Positions 18,630 through 27,174 of a stretch of DNA of 64,000 bases are shown here, piece by piece. Source of the stretch: JBKHYJ01 sp046565505. GTDB lineage: Bacteria > Acidobacteriota > Blastocatellia > UBA7656. The notes below the pieces were generated by a model. The model was not told where the DNA came from and did not search any database. It saw nothing but the letters and a program-made list of their open reading frames with translations. Each line of letters opens with the position of its first letter. Position 1 is the stretch's first letter. Where the stretch lies: the NCBI GenBank assembly GCA_046565505.1, contig JBKHYJ010000015.1:1-64000 (forward strand). Reading direction: 5' to 3'. Both the position numbers and the translations under genes were made by a program.

Positions 18630-19871
18630 TCAGAACGGGGCCTCGATGGATCGGGCCTGCCCCGTGAACAGCTCCGCGCCGTTTTCCGTGATCGCCATTA
18701 TGTCTTCGAGGCGCACGCCGAACTCGCCCGGGATGTAAATGCCCGGCTCATCGCTGAACGTCATCCCCGGCTCCAGCTTCGTCTTGTTGCCGCGCACGAG
18801 GTAAGTCCATTCGTGGCCGTCCAGCCCTATGCCGTGGCCCACGCGGTGCGTGAAATATTTGTAGCCGGGGCCGAAGCCCGCGTCCACGATCACCTTCCGC
18901 GCGGCGGCGTCAACGTCTTCGCAGGCCGCGCCCGGCCGCGCCGCTTTCAGTGCCGCCGCCTGCGCGCGCTTCTCGACCTCCCACACCTTCCGCTGCCTGT
19001 CGGTGGGCTTGCCGAAGACGGTCGTGCGCGTTATGTCAGACTTGTAGCCCAGCACGTCGCACCCTCCATCTATCAGCACTACGTCGCCTTCGCGGAGCCT
19101 CTGCGCGGTGACCGTCCCGTGAGGCAACGCCGAATACTCGCCGAACAGGACCAGCGCGCCGCCCTGCGCGCCAAGCTTCTGGTGCTCTTGAGCTATCTTC
19201 GCCCCCAGCTCGAAATGCGTCATCCCCTCGCTTAATGTCTTGACCGCGTTCTCGAACGCCTTCAACGTGATTTGATTCGCGAGGCGAATGATCTCAAGCT
19301 CGTGCGCGGATTTCACGCGGCGGCAGCGCGCCGTCACGGGGTCCGCGCTCGTGATGCGGACGGAGGGGGCGGCCTTCGCGACCCCATCGAAGAATCGGTA
19401 ATCGACCGTTTCTTCCACGCCGAGCCTGCCCGAGGCGATGCCGCGGTCCCTCAATATGCCTGCCACGACCTCGTAAGGGCTTTCGTCTTCTTCCCATGTC
19501 CGCACGTCGTTGCCGAACTTTATTTGCTCTAGCGCGCGCCCCTTCTCGAAGGCCGGGGCGACGTAGGCTAGCTCGCCTTTGGCGGGGAAGACCGCCGCGA
19601 ACATCCGCTCGCTCTGCCCCCACTGCGCGCCGGTGAAGTAATACATGCTCGACCCGCCCATGACGAATATCGCGTCCAGGCCGGCGTCGCGCATGTAGCG
19701 CCGCGCCGTCTCCTGGCGCTGTAAGTATTCTTCCCGCGTGATCGGCTTCGCCTGCCGCGCGTGGGGTGACGCGGGCGAGTCCTGGTCCGCCAGCGCCCCG
19801 GCCGGCTTGAGCGCGGCTGCGAGCGAGGAGAGAGCGCCAATCTTCATGAAGTCTCTTCGGTCAATAGACAT
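18630..19871 (-). CDS. Exported M24 aminopeptidase (Xaa-Pro type)
   Basis: About 413 residues. The N terminus has a twin-arginine-type signal (DRRDFMKIGALSSLAAAL), so it is probably exported folded. A creatinase-like N domain (about 50-190) precedes the pita-bread domain with the dimetal ligands in LIDGGC and YKSDITRT (two Asp), GHGIGLDGHE (His), FSDEPGIYIP (Glu) and RLEDI (Glu). It should remove N-terminal residues before proline. GGAGGTAACG supports the start at 19871. It sits in a minus-strand operon between ywbE and uup. Confidence 0.9.
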   Translation of the reverse strand: MSIDRRDFMKIGALSSLAAALKPAGALADQDSPASPHARQAKPITREEYLQRQETARRYMRDAGLDAIFVMGGSSMYYFTGAQWGQSERMFAAVFPAKGELAYVAPAFEKGRALEQIKFGNDVRTWEEDESPYEVVAGILRDRGIASGRLGVEETVDYRFFDGVAKAAPSVRITSADPVTARCRRVKSAHELEIIRLANQITLKAFENAVKTLSEGMTHFELGAKIAQEHQKLGAQGGALVLFGEYSALPHGTVTAQRLREGDVVLIDGGCDVLGYKSDITRTTVFGKPTDRQRKVWEVEKRAQAAALKAARPGAACEDVDAAARKVIVDAGFGPGYKYFTHRVGHGIGLDGHEWTYLVRGNKTKLEPGMTFSDEPGIYIPGEFGVRLEDIMAITENGAELFTGQARSIEAPF

Positions 19872-19907
19872 CGTTACCTCCACGTTTGCCGGCCCGGCAC
19901 GCGGGCC

Positions 19908-20126
19908 TCAAGGTCGCGCCTGATTTTCATCGCGCGCGAAAACTTCCTGCACCCTCCCGACCTCTCCGCTCTGCAACCTGACTTTTATTCCGTGCGGGTG
20001 GAACGAAGAGCTTGTAAGAATATCCTTAACAACGCCTCTCGTCCTTTTGCCGGAGCCTTGATCTTTCTTTAATACTATATCCACCTCGACGCCCGGGCGA
20101 ATATCTTTTCGGTTCTGACCGTTCAT
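19908..20126 (-). CDS. ywbE: YwbE family protein
   Basis: A 72-residue basic protein matching the YwbE family over its whole length: NGQNRKDIRPGVEVDIVLKKD, then GKRTRGVVKDIL, HPHGIKVRL and GEVGRVQEV. The fold is probably a small SH3/KOW-like barrel; the family has no established function. It is the first gene of a minus-strand run with the M24 peptidase 36 bases downstream. Confidence 0.88.
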   Translation of the reverse strand: MNGQNRKDIRPGVEVDIVLKKDQGSGKRTRGVVKDILTSSSFHPHGIKVRLQSGEVGRVQEVFARDENQARP

Positions 20127-20337
20127 AGTGATGTTACGGCGCGGCGCTTCTCCTTTGCGTTAGTGCGAGCCTCATTCATGATAGCGTCTTCGGGCCGGTA
20201 TGTCAGCGCGACGAGAGGCGGTTGCCTCCACGGGCGGTCGCTCACTTCCGTCGGTCGCGAGGCTAGACATATAACCACGACAGTAGTATCGTCAGCCGAA
20301 ACACAAGCCTTGAAATGAAATCGCTGAGGGGCAAATC

Positions 20338-21117
20338 ATGGAGCTTCGCAATAGAGTCGCAGTCGTTACAGGGGGAGGGAACGGCATAGGGCGCGCCCTG
20401 TGCCGCCGCTTCGCGGCCGAAGGCGCGGCGGGCGTGGTCGTCGCCGACCTCGACGCGGACGCGGCGGCGCGCGTGGCCGAGGAGATCAATGGCCTGGCCG
20501 TCACCACGGATGTGAGCGTCGAAGCAGACATCGCTCGCCTTGTAGACGGCGCGACGACGCGCTATGGCCGCGTGGACCTCTTCTGCTCGAACGCGGGGAT
20601 AGGCGTCGATGGCGGCGCGGAGGCGAGCGATGCGGACTGGCAGCGGATATGGCAGATAAATGTCATGGCTCACGTCTACGCCGCGCGGGCCGTGCTGCCC
20701 GCGATGATCGAGCGCGGGGAGGGCTACCTATTGCAGACGGCGTCGGCGGCTGGGTTACTTTCGCAGATCGGTTCCGCGCCTTACTCCGTCACGAAACATG
20801 CCGCCTTAGCCTTTGCCGAGTGGCTCGCCATCACGCACGGCGGCGCGGGCATAAGGGTCTCGTGCCTGTGCCCGCAAGGCGTCCGCACGGAGATGCTGGA
20901 AAAGGCGCGCGGCGGGGCATTCCTGAGAGACGGCGCGCTCGAACCGGAACAGGTCGCCGATTGCGTGGTCAAAGCTTTAGCCGAGGAGCGCTTCCTTATA
21001 CTGCCGCACGCGGAGGTGGCCGAATACTTCCGCCGCAAGGCTGACGATTACGACCGCTGGATTCGCGGCATGCGCCGCCTCCAGGAGAGGATACATGGGT
21101 TGCTGGAAACGGATTGA
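20338..21117 (+). CDS. Short-chain dehydrogenase/reductase
   Basis: A 259-residue classical SDR. The NAD(P)-binding TGGGNGIG motif is at about 12-19, CSNAGIG at about 84, and the catalytic Ser, Tyr and Lys are in QTASAAG and YSVTK. An acidic Asp (VVADLDAD) after beta-2 favours NAD over NADP. The substrate is not indicated. GAGGGG precedes the ATG. It is a single plus-strand gene between minus-strand operons. Confidence 0.9.
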   Translation: MELRNRVAVVTGGGNGIGRALCRRFAAEGAAGVVVADLDADAAARVAEEINGLAVTTDVSVEADIARLVDGATTRYGRVDLFCSNAGIGVDGGAEASDADWQRIWQINVMAHVYAARAVLPAMIERGEGYLLQTASAAGLLSQIGSAPYSVTKHAALAFAEWLAITHGGAGIRVSCLCPQGVRTEMLEKARGGAFLRDGALEPEQVADCVVKALAEERFLILPHAEVAEYFRRKADDYDRWIRGMRRLQERIHGLLETD

Positions 21118-21200
21118 GTTTGGCTTATTGTGAAGGCTCTGCGGCTCATGCCTCGCGCCGCGCGAGAGCGCCCGCAAACTCACCCGACAGTCGAGCGCGG

Positions 21201-21809
21201 TCATGCGCTTGCCGCTTTGCGCCGCACGTTGCGAGCCCTCGCGGCCACGCGGAGCAGCATCGCCCCCATCACCACGGCCGCGAACGGAATGTAGAGAACC
21301 GAGTTTAACGCCCGGGTCACGTAGGCGAGCGCAAAGACCACCCACAGCAAATACATTCCCGCCGAGTGGACCAGCCGCCACGCGCGCGGCCCTAGCCACC
21401 TGGCAGACCTATCGAACGAAGTGACCGCCATCGCCAGAATTATTGCGTAAACAACCGACCCCCCGGCGAGCGACGACGGGCTCAGCGACGCACCCGAAGT
21501 AATGACGGCGAGCGCGATGATGGCCGCCCCATGACAGGCGTGCGACACGGCGAACGACACTCCTAAGTAGCGCCTGTTCGCCCGCAGCCACCGGGTCGCC
21601 GCCGCAGGCCATAGCTTCAGGAGAGGTGACGCCACGAAGGCGGCCGTGAAGAGGACGAATGAACTCTGGGCAGTGGAGCGGATGACCAGATGAAGCCCCC
21701 TTTCGCCCGCGCCGAACGCCGCGAGGATCGACGCGATCATTAACGCAATCGCGAGCGCCGCCCACGCCGTTATCATCCACCTGTCAAAATAGGTCCTGGC
21801 CCGAGTCAT
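21201..21809 (-). CDS. Ferric-reductase-like transmembrane protein (YedZ/MsrQ-type fold)
   Basis: A 202-residue inner-membrane protein with about six helices. His residues sit in the pattern of a heme b-binding ferric reductase-like core: SFAVSHACHGAAI in one helix and RLVHSAGMYLLW in a later one, with RRYLG between helices as in MsrQ. No flavin or NAD domain is attached. A MsrQ-like role in feeding electrons to periplasmic methionine sulfoxide repair is possible, but no msrP is near. Cotranscribed with the gene 32 bases upstream. Confidence 0.7.
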   Translation of the reverse strand: MTRARTYFDRWMITAWAALAIALMIASILAAFGAGERGLHLVIRSTAQSSFVLFTAAFVASPLLKLWPAAATRWLRANRRYLGVSFAVSHACHGAAIIALAVITSGASLSPSSLAGGSVVYAIILAMAVTSFDRSARWLGPRAWRLVHSAGMYLLWVVFALAYVTRALNSVLYIPFAAVVMGAMLLRVAARARNVRRKAASA

Positions 21810-21841
21810 TTCCGCAAGCCTCGCTATGTTGAGTCCGGTCG

Positions 21842-22318
21842 TTAGATCACCCCCGTCACGCGCAGCAGGAATAAGAGCAGCAAGGCCCCGCTCAACACGA
21901 AGGCGAGCGCGCTCAGAACCAGTCCGGCCATCGCGCGCTTGCGCGTGTCTCGCCAGTCCGGGTCGTCCCTCCCGACGGACGACAGCGTGCCGAGTATGTC
22001 AAACGCCTTGAAGGCTATGCCGCCGCTCAAAACGATGGGCGCTAAGAAGGTGAACGGCGCGAGCAATATGCCAGCGACGCCGAGGGCGATGGTGGCGATG
22101 CCGAGCACGCGATAATAGCGCGTACGGCCGAATCCCAGGACGGCCATCCCGATCCCTATCGCCACGGCCCCGCTAATGAAGGCTAATATAGACCCGGCCA
22201 GCGCAACCCCGCCGAAAGTCCGCACGAACTGAGAGTCGTTAACTGCGTCCGTGTATTCGGGCGCGGTACAATACGCGCCGGACGCGCCCGGCACCCTGTC
22301 GTTCAGGTTCAAGCTCAT
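21842..22318 (-). CDS. Unknown small membrane protein
   Basis: A 158-residue protein with four predicted membrane helices (about 35-60, 70-90, 92-108 and 128-155) and a cytoplasmic loop DDPDWRDTRKRAM before the last. The overall plan resembles DUF4190-type proteins, but I cannot assign it firmly. An AAAGGGG site precedes the ATG. It lies 32 bases upstream of the ferric-reductase-like gene on the same strand. Confidence 0.65.
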   Translation of the reverse strand: MSLNLNDRVPGASGAYCTAPEYTDAVNDSQFVRTFGGVALAGSILAFISGAVAIGIGMAVLGFGRTRYYRVLGIATIALGVAGILLAPFTFLAPIVLSGGIAFKAFDILGTLSSVGRDDPDWRDTRKRAMAGLVLSALAFVLSGALLLLFLLRVTGVI

Positions 22319-22403
22319 ACGCGGCCCCTTTCATGTGGTGATCGCCAGTCGGCTCGAAAGCTAGGCGCGGATCAAACCGCTTTTAGTGCTACTTGTTTTA
22401 GTG

Positions 22404-25400
22404 CTACCGGACTCTTTCGGCCGCCGTCGCAGGCCTGCCCTTAGCCGGGTCTGCCCGGATGGGGTCGAGCCTCCTTTCGTCGAGCAGCTTGTTGAAGCGC
22501 GACAGGTCGATCTTAATCGTTTCGTTCAGCCTGCCGTGGAGCTTCTCCAACTGCGCCGAAAGCTCGCGAAAAACGACGTAGGATTGATCCGTGGGCCGGC
22601 CGTCGCCCGTCTCTATGGACCGCCTGAGCGCCGCCATCTGGTTGTTGAGCTTGATGGGGAAATTCAATGGGTCCTGACTGCTCTGGTTGCGGACCTGGTA
22701 GACCTCTTCCTCGACCTCGCTGAGCTTGCGCGCGAGCGCGTCGCCGGCTTCGGTGACAGTCTTATCGCCTGCCTTTGCCTTATCCGAGCGGTCTTTTATC
22801 TGCTTCTTGATGTCGCGAATGAGGATGACCATTTCGTTCGCTTCGCTCGTCTTGTCTCGAACCTTAATCGCGAGGTCGAACTGTTTCGCAAGGTCGTCTT
22901 CCGTCACGCCCGTGAGCCGCGGGTCTTTCTTCACGACGAGGGTGCGGGTCTGCGTCTGACCGTTCGCCGTGAGCCGCACCTGGTAAGTGCCCGGCGGCGC
23001 GAGCGGCCCCGCCTCCGCTCGCGCGCCCCAAAGAATCATCCCCGGAAACGTCGCGGCCCCGGCGTAGCGTAAGTCCCAGGTGAAACGGTTCGCGCCCGCC
23101 TTTCTCGATGGCGGGCGCGGAGCAGGCGGCCCGAACGATTCGCCCCCGGCGTCTTCCGGGGCCTTCTTGTCGTCGCCGGCCGCGCCCGTGAAGGTCGAAA
23201 CGGTCTGACCCTTTGAGTCAAGGATCTCTATCGTAACTTTGTCGGCCGGCTGCTTCAGGTAATAGTCTATGACGGCTTGATCGACGGACCGGACCGCCGC
23301 GCGCGGCTGGAAGAGATGGACGGCGGCCGCCGCCACCTCCGGCGTAAGCTGCCTGAGCGTCGCTATGTCGTCGAGTATGTAAAAAGACCGCCCGTGCGTG
23401 GCGATAACGAGGTCATTTTCTTCGACCACCAGGTCGGGCACCTGCGTGTCGGGCAGGTTGAGCGCGAGCGTCTGCCAGTTGGCCCCGTCGTCGAATGAAA
23501 CGTAGATGCCATGCTCCGTGCCCGCGTAGAGTAGCCCCACGCGTTTCGTGTCCTCGCGCACGGCGTGGACGTAATCGTCCGCGCCTATGCCGTTGACGAT
23601 CTTTTTCCACGTCTTGCCGTAATCATCCGTCTTGTATAGGTAGGGCGCGCGGTCGTCCAACTGATACCGCTTTGCCGCGAGGTAGGCAGTGCCCGCTTTA
23701 TGCGGGGAGGCTTCGATCAGGCTTACGCGGCTGAATTCGGGCAGGCCGGGTGGTGTGACCTTCTCCCACCGCCTGCCGCCGTCGCGCGTGATGTAAACGA
23801 GTCCGTCGTCGGAGCCCGTCCAGATGGTGTTGGCGTCGTGTTTCGACGGCGCGATGGTGAAAATGGTCCCGTAGATTTCGGGCCCGTTCTGGTCTTTGGT
23901 GATCGGGCCGCCGGAATCGCCGAGAGTCTTCGGGTCGGCGCGCGTCAGGTCGGGGCTGATCCGCTCCCAGCTCTGCCCGTCGCTTGTCGTCTTCCACAGG
24001 TGCTGCGACGAGGTGTAAAGCGTGTTGGGGTCGCGCGGCGAAAAAACTATCGGGAACGTCCACTGCCACCGCTCCTTGAGCGCGCTCGCGGGCATCCCCG
24101 AAAAGAATAGGGGATAAACCTGTATGTCCCGCGTGTGCCCCGTCGTCCGGTCGAACCGCGTCAGCAGCGCGCCCTGGCTCCCCGCGTAGAACAGGTTCGG
24201 GTCGGTAGGGTGCGGGGCGATGTAGCCGCTCTCGCCGCCTCCGACCGCGTACAGTGAGGGCACGGCGCGCTGGCCCCGCCCGCCATCGCTCGGCACGCAG
24301 ACAGTCGAGTTGTCCTGCTGCGCGCCGCACACGTGGTAAGGGAAATCCCTGGTCGTCGCGACGTGGTAAAGCTGAGCCGTCGGGTAGCCCTGGCCGGTCC
24401 AGGATTCCCCCCCGTTGATTGATACGTTCGAGCCTCCATCGTTGCTGTTAATCATTCGCCTGGGGTTGTCCGGCGCGATCCACAGGTCATGATTGTCCCC
24501 ATGAGGGACCCGTATGGTCGCGTAGGTCTTCCCGCCGTCGGTCGATTTGTAGAAGCCCGTGTTGAGAACGTAAACGGTGTCGCGCGCCTTCGGGTCCGCG
24601 TATATGCGCGAGTAGTAGAACGCGCGCTGCCGCAAGCGCCGGTCTTCGCTCACCCTCTTCCACGTTGCGCCCGCGTCATCCGAGCTGAAAACGCCTCCGT
24701 CTTCGGCCTCGACTATCGCGTAGACGCGGGCGGAATCGATTCCCGAAACCGAGACGCCTATCTTGCCGACGACGCCTTTCGGTAGCCCCGCGTTGCGGGT
24801 TATCTCCGCCCAGTTGTCGCCGCCGTCGGTTGATTTGAACAGGCCGCTTCCCGGCCCGCCGCTCGATAGCGTCCAGGGGGTGCGGTACGCGTCCCAGATG
24901 GAGGCGAACAGCACCTGCGGGTTTTGGGGGTCGAAGCACAGATCGACAGCCCCCGCGCGGTCGCTGCGAAACAGGACCTTCTGCCAGGACTTGCCACCAT
25001 CCCTGGAGCGGAAGACGCCGCGCTCGTCGTTCGGCCCGAACGGGTGGCCGAGGGCGGCCACGTACACTATGTCGGGATTAGTCGGATGAACGCGTACGCG
25101 CGCGACCGCGTGCGTGTCGGAAAGCCCCGCGTGAGCCCACGTCTTGCCAGAGTCCGTCGATTTGTACACCCCTTCGCCTTGCATGATGTTCCCGCGCAGC
25201 GCCACCTCGCCCATACCTATGTAGACGACGTTCGGGTTCGATTGCGAGACCGCGACCGCGCCGACCGAAGAGCTTTTAATCTTGCCGTCAGTCACGGGAC
25301 GCCAGGTCAGCCCGCCATCGTCAGTCTTCCACAGCCCGCCGCCGACCGCGCCGAAGTAATACTCGAAGGGGCGGGCCGCGCTGCCGGCCGAGGCTATCGA

Positions 25401-25601
25401 GCGGCCCCCGCGGTTCGGGCCTACGTTGCGCCATCTGAGCGCGTTGAAAAGCGCCGCGTCATATGTCTTGCGGGCCTCCGGCGAAGTGGGTCGAGCCGGT
25501 GAAGGCGATTGAGCGACTGATGGCGAATTGAGGTTTGCGACCAGCGCGAGCGCCGCGAGGAAGTTCGTCAGGCGCGAGATTTGATTGAAGACGTGACGCA
25601 T
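22404..25601 (-). CDS. Exported VPS10/sortilin-like multi-blade propeller protein
   Basis: A 1065-residue protein with a signal peptide (about 1-30). It has repeated BNR/Asp-box turns, such as STDSGKTWAHAG, SRDGGKSWQKV, STDGGDNWAEI, SSDDAGATWKRV, TSDGQSWERI and TRDGGRRWEKV, spread over about residues 50-760, as in VPS10/sortilin-type ten-blade propellers. The C-terminal 300 residues hold a beta-sandwich (about 785-890) and a helical segment with many charged residues. Such proteins are abundant in acidobacteria and usually annotated as glycosyl hydrolases, but no catalytic residues can be assigned. Probably periplasmic or surface-bound. Confidence 0.85.
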   Translation of the reverse strand: MRHVFNQISRLTNFLAALALVANLNSPSVAQSPSPARPTSPEARKTYDAALFNALRWRNVGPNRGGRSIASAGSAARPFEYYFGAVGGGLWKTDDGGLTWRPVTDGKIKSSSVGAVAVSQSNPNVVYIGMGEVALRGNIMQGEGVYKSTDSGKTWAHAGLSDTHAVARVRVHPTNPDIVYVAALGHPFGPNDERGVFRSRDGGKSWQKVLFRSDRAGAVDLCFDPQNPQVLFASIWDAYRTPWTLSSGGPGSGLFKSTDGGDNWAEITRNAGLPKGVVGKIGVSVSGIDSARVYAIVEAEDGGVFSSDDAGATWKRVSEDRRLRQRAFYYSRIYADPKARDTVYVLNTGFYKSTDGGKTYATIRVPHGDNHDLWIAPDNPRRMINSNDGGSNVSINGGESWTGQGYPTAQLYHVATTRDFPYHVCGAQQDNSTVCVPSDGGRGQRAVPSLYAVGGGESGYIAPHPTDPNLFYAGSQGALLTRFDRTTGHTRDIQVYPLFFSGMPASALKERWQWTFPIVFSPRDPNTLYTSSQHLWKTTSDGQSWERISPDLTRADPKTLGDSGGPITKDQNGPEIYGTIFTIAPSKHDANTIWTGSDDGLVYITRDGGRRWEKVTPPGLPEFSRVSLIEASPHKAGTAYLAAKRYQLDDRAPYLYKTDDYGKTWKKIVNGIGADDYVHAVREDTKRVGLLYAGTEHGIYVSFDDGANWQTLALNLPDTQVPDLVVEENDLVIATHGRSFYILDDIATLRQLTPEVAAAAVHLFQPRAAVRSVDQAVIDYYLKQPADKVTIEILDSKGQTVSTFTGAAGDDKKAPEDAGGESFGPPAPRPPSRKAGANRFTWDLRYAGAATFPGMILWGARAEAGPLAPPGTYQVRLTANGQTQTRTLVVKKDPRLTGVTEDDLAKQFDLAIKVRDKTSEANEMVILIRDIKKQIKDRSDKAKAGDKTVTEAGDALARKLSEVEEEVYQVRNQSSQDPLNFPIKLNNQMAALRRSIETGDGRPTDQSYVVFRELSAQLEKLHGRLNETIKIDLSRFNKLLDERRLDPIRADPAKGRPATAAERVR

Positions 25602-25965
25602 CGTATGACCCTCGGTTGTTTTTCAGCTCATGCCCGGTTGTGAATTGAACGCCCAGAATAGAGAACCTTCGACGCGCGGTAGCTTATTCGAGCGTAGAAG
25701 AGAAGTCAATTACGGGGCGCGCCCTGATACACGCGCGGGCTGATCCGTAGAATCTCGATGGCGTACTTAACAAGATGATCGCGGAATAAAGTTGAGGCGG
25801 CCGGGCCGCGGCCGGGGATAAGCATTGCCCCTAGACCGAAGGAACGGTCGCCGCGCGCTAATTTACTTTCTAACTTCTTCGCGTTATCTTTCGAGTGTAT
25901 AGTGCCGGGCGGCCCGCGACGGGCTGAACGCTCGCAGACGATTCTTTACTACAAGGAGACGCTAG
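25602..25965. other. Divergent intergenic region
   Basis: About 360 bases between the divergent VPS10-like gene and the membrane-protein pair. No gene is recognisable. It carries an AAGGAGA ribosome site for the gene at 25966. No confident promoter was found. Confidence 0.45.
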
Positions 25966-27174
25966 ATGGACGCATCCTTCGGCGCGATGACTGCGGCGAG
26001 GCCCGCCGCCGCGACCCGACCGCTCGCCATCCCCTGGTTCGTTTACGCGGCCCTGTTCGGCTCGACCAGCATCATCATAGGGGGCGAGTGGGACATATCC
26101 TGGCACCAGAGCATCGGCCGCGACACCTTCTGGTCGCCGCCGCACTTAGCCATCTACCTCGGCGGAGTCGTAGCGGGGCTGGCCTCGGCCTGGGTCGTGC
26201 TAAAGACGACTTTCAAAGGCAGCGCCGAAGAGCGCGCTGAAGGGGTGCGGCTCTGGGGGTTCACCGGGCCGCTCGGCGCGTTCCTCTGCATATGGGGCGC
26301 GCTCGCCATGCTCACATCCGCGCCGTTCGACGACTGGTGGCACAATGCGTATGGCCTGGACACGGAGATTCTAAGCCCGCCTCACGTCGTGCTCGCGCTC
26401 GGCATCGGCGTGATACAGCTCGGGGCGATAGTCACCGCGCTCGCACTCCAGAACCGGAACGAGCGGCAAGCCGAGGCCGGGGACGCGGCAGCCATGCGGC
26501 GGCGCACTCTGCTGCGGCTGATGTACGTCTACGCAGCGGGGATGTTGTTGAAGAGCGCGTTCGTCATGGCATGGTCTTATATGAATCGCGTACTCATGCA
26601 CAGCTCGATCTTTTATGAAGTGGGCTGTCTCGTGCTCCCGCTCTTCATCATCCCCGCGGCCCGCGCTTCGAGGCTGCGCTGGCCGGCGGCGGCGACCGCC
26701 GCCGTCTACATGTCCCTGTCGCTGGCGCTGGTTTGGGTTCTGCCTCTGTTCCCGGCCGAGCCGAAACTCGGCCCGGTCAGGCAGCACGTCACGCACCTGA
26801 TACCGCTGGAGTTCCCGCTGCTGCTCGTGATCCCGGCCTTCGCAATCGATTTGGTGATGCGCCGCCTGGGCGAGAAGCGCGACTGGCTGCTGTCGGTCGC
26901 CCTGGGGGTGGCGTTCTTCGCCGCGCTGCTCGCCGCGCAGTGGCCGTTCGGGGATTTTTTGATGTCGCCGCTCTCGCGCAACTGGGTGTTCGCCACGGAC
27001 CAGTTCGGCTATTACGTAAGCCCCGACTGGTACAACTTCCGCCACGCCTTCTACCCCTGGGACGCCAGCCGTTCGGCCCTGGTAGTCGGCTTGCTCACGG
27101 CCATACCGCTCGGGGTCGTGTCGGCACGAATAGCGCTGTGGTGGGGCAACTGGATGAGGAGTGTTAAGAGATGA
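25966..27174 (+). CDS. Unknown polytopic membrane protein with duplicated WH..DT..PPH motif
   Basis: A 402-residue inner-membrane protein with about ten helices and no recognised family. A motif occurs twice: Trp46-His47, Asp53-Thr54, Pro58-Pro59-His60 and again Trp125-His126, Asp132-Thr133, Pro138-Pro139-His140. The spacing of paired His residues at membrane edges suggests metal or heme binding. A third His-containing aromatic stretch (WYNFRHAFYPWD) is near the C terminus. Its stop overlaps the start of the next gene (ATGA), so the two are coupled. Metal transport or assembly is inference only. Confidence 0.65.
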   Translation: MDASFGAMTAARPAAATRPLAIPWFVYAALFGSTSIIIGGEWDISWHQSIGRDTFWSPPHLAIYLGGVVAGLASAWVVLKTTFKGSAEERAEGVRLWGFTGPLGAFLCIWGALAMLTSAPFDDWWHNAYGLDTEILSPPHVVLALGIGVIQLGAIVTALALQNRNERQAEAGDAAAMRRRTLLRLMYVYAAGMLLKSAFVMAWSYMNRVLMHSSIFYEVGCLVLPLFIIPAARASRLRWPAAATAAVYMSLSLALVWVLPLFPAEPKLGPVRQHVTHLIPLEFPLLLVIPAFAIDLVMRRLGEKRDWLLSVALGVAFFAALLAAQWPFGDFLMSPLSRNWVFATDQFGYYVSPDWYNFRHAFYPWDASRSALVVGLLTAIPLGVVSARIALWWGNWMRSVKR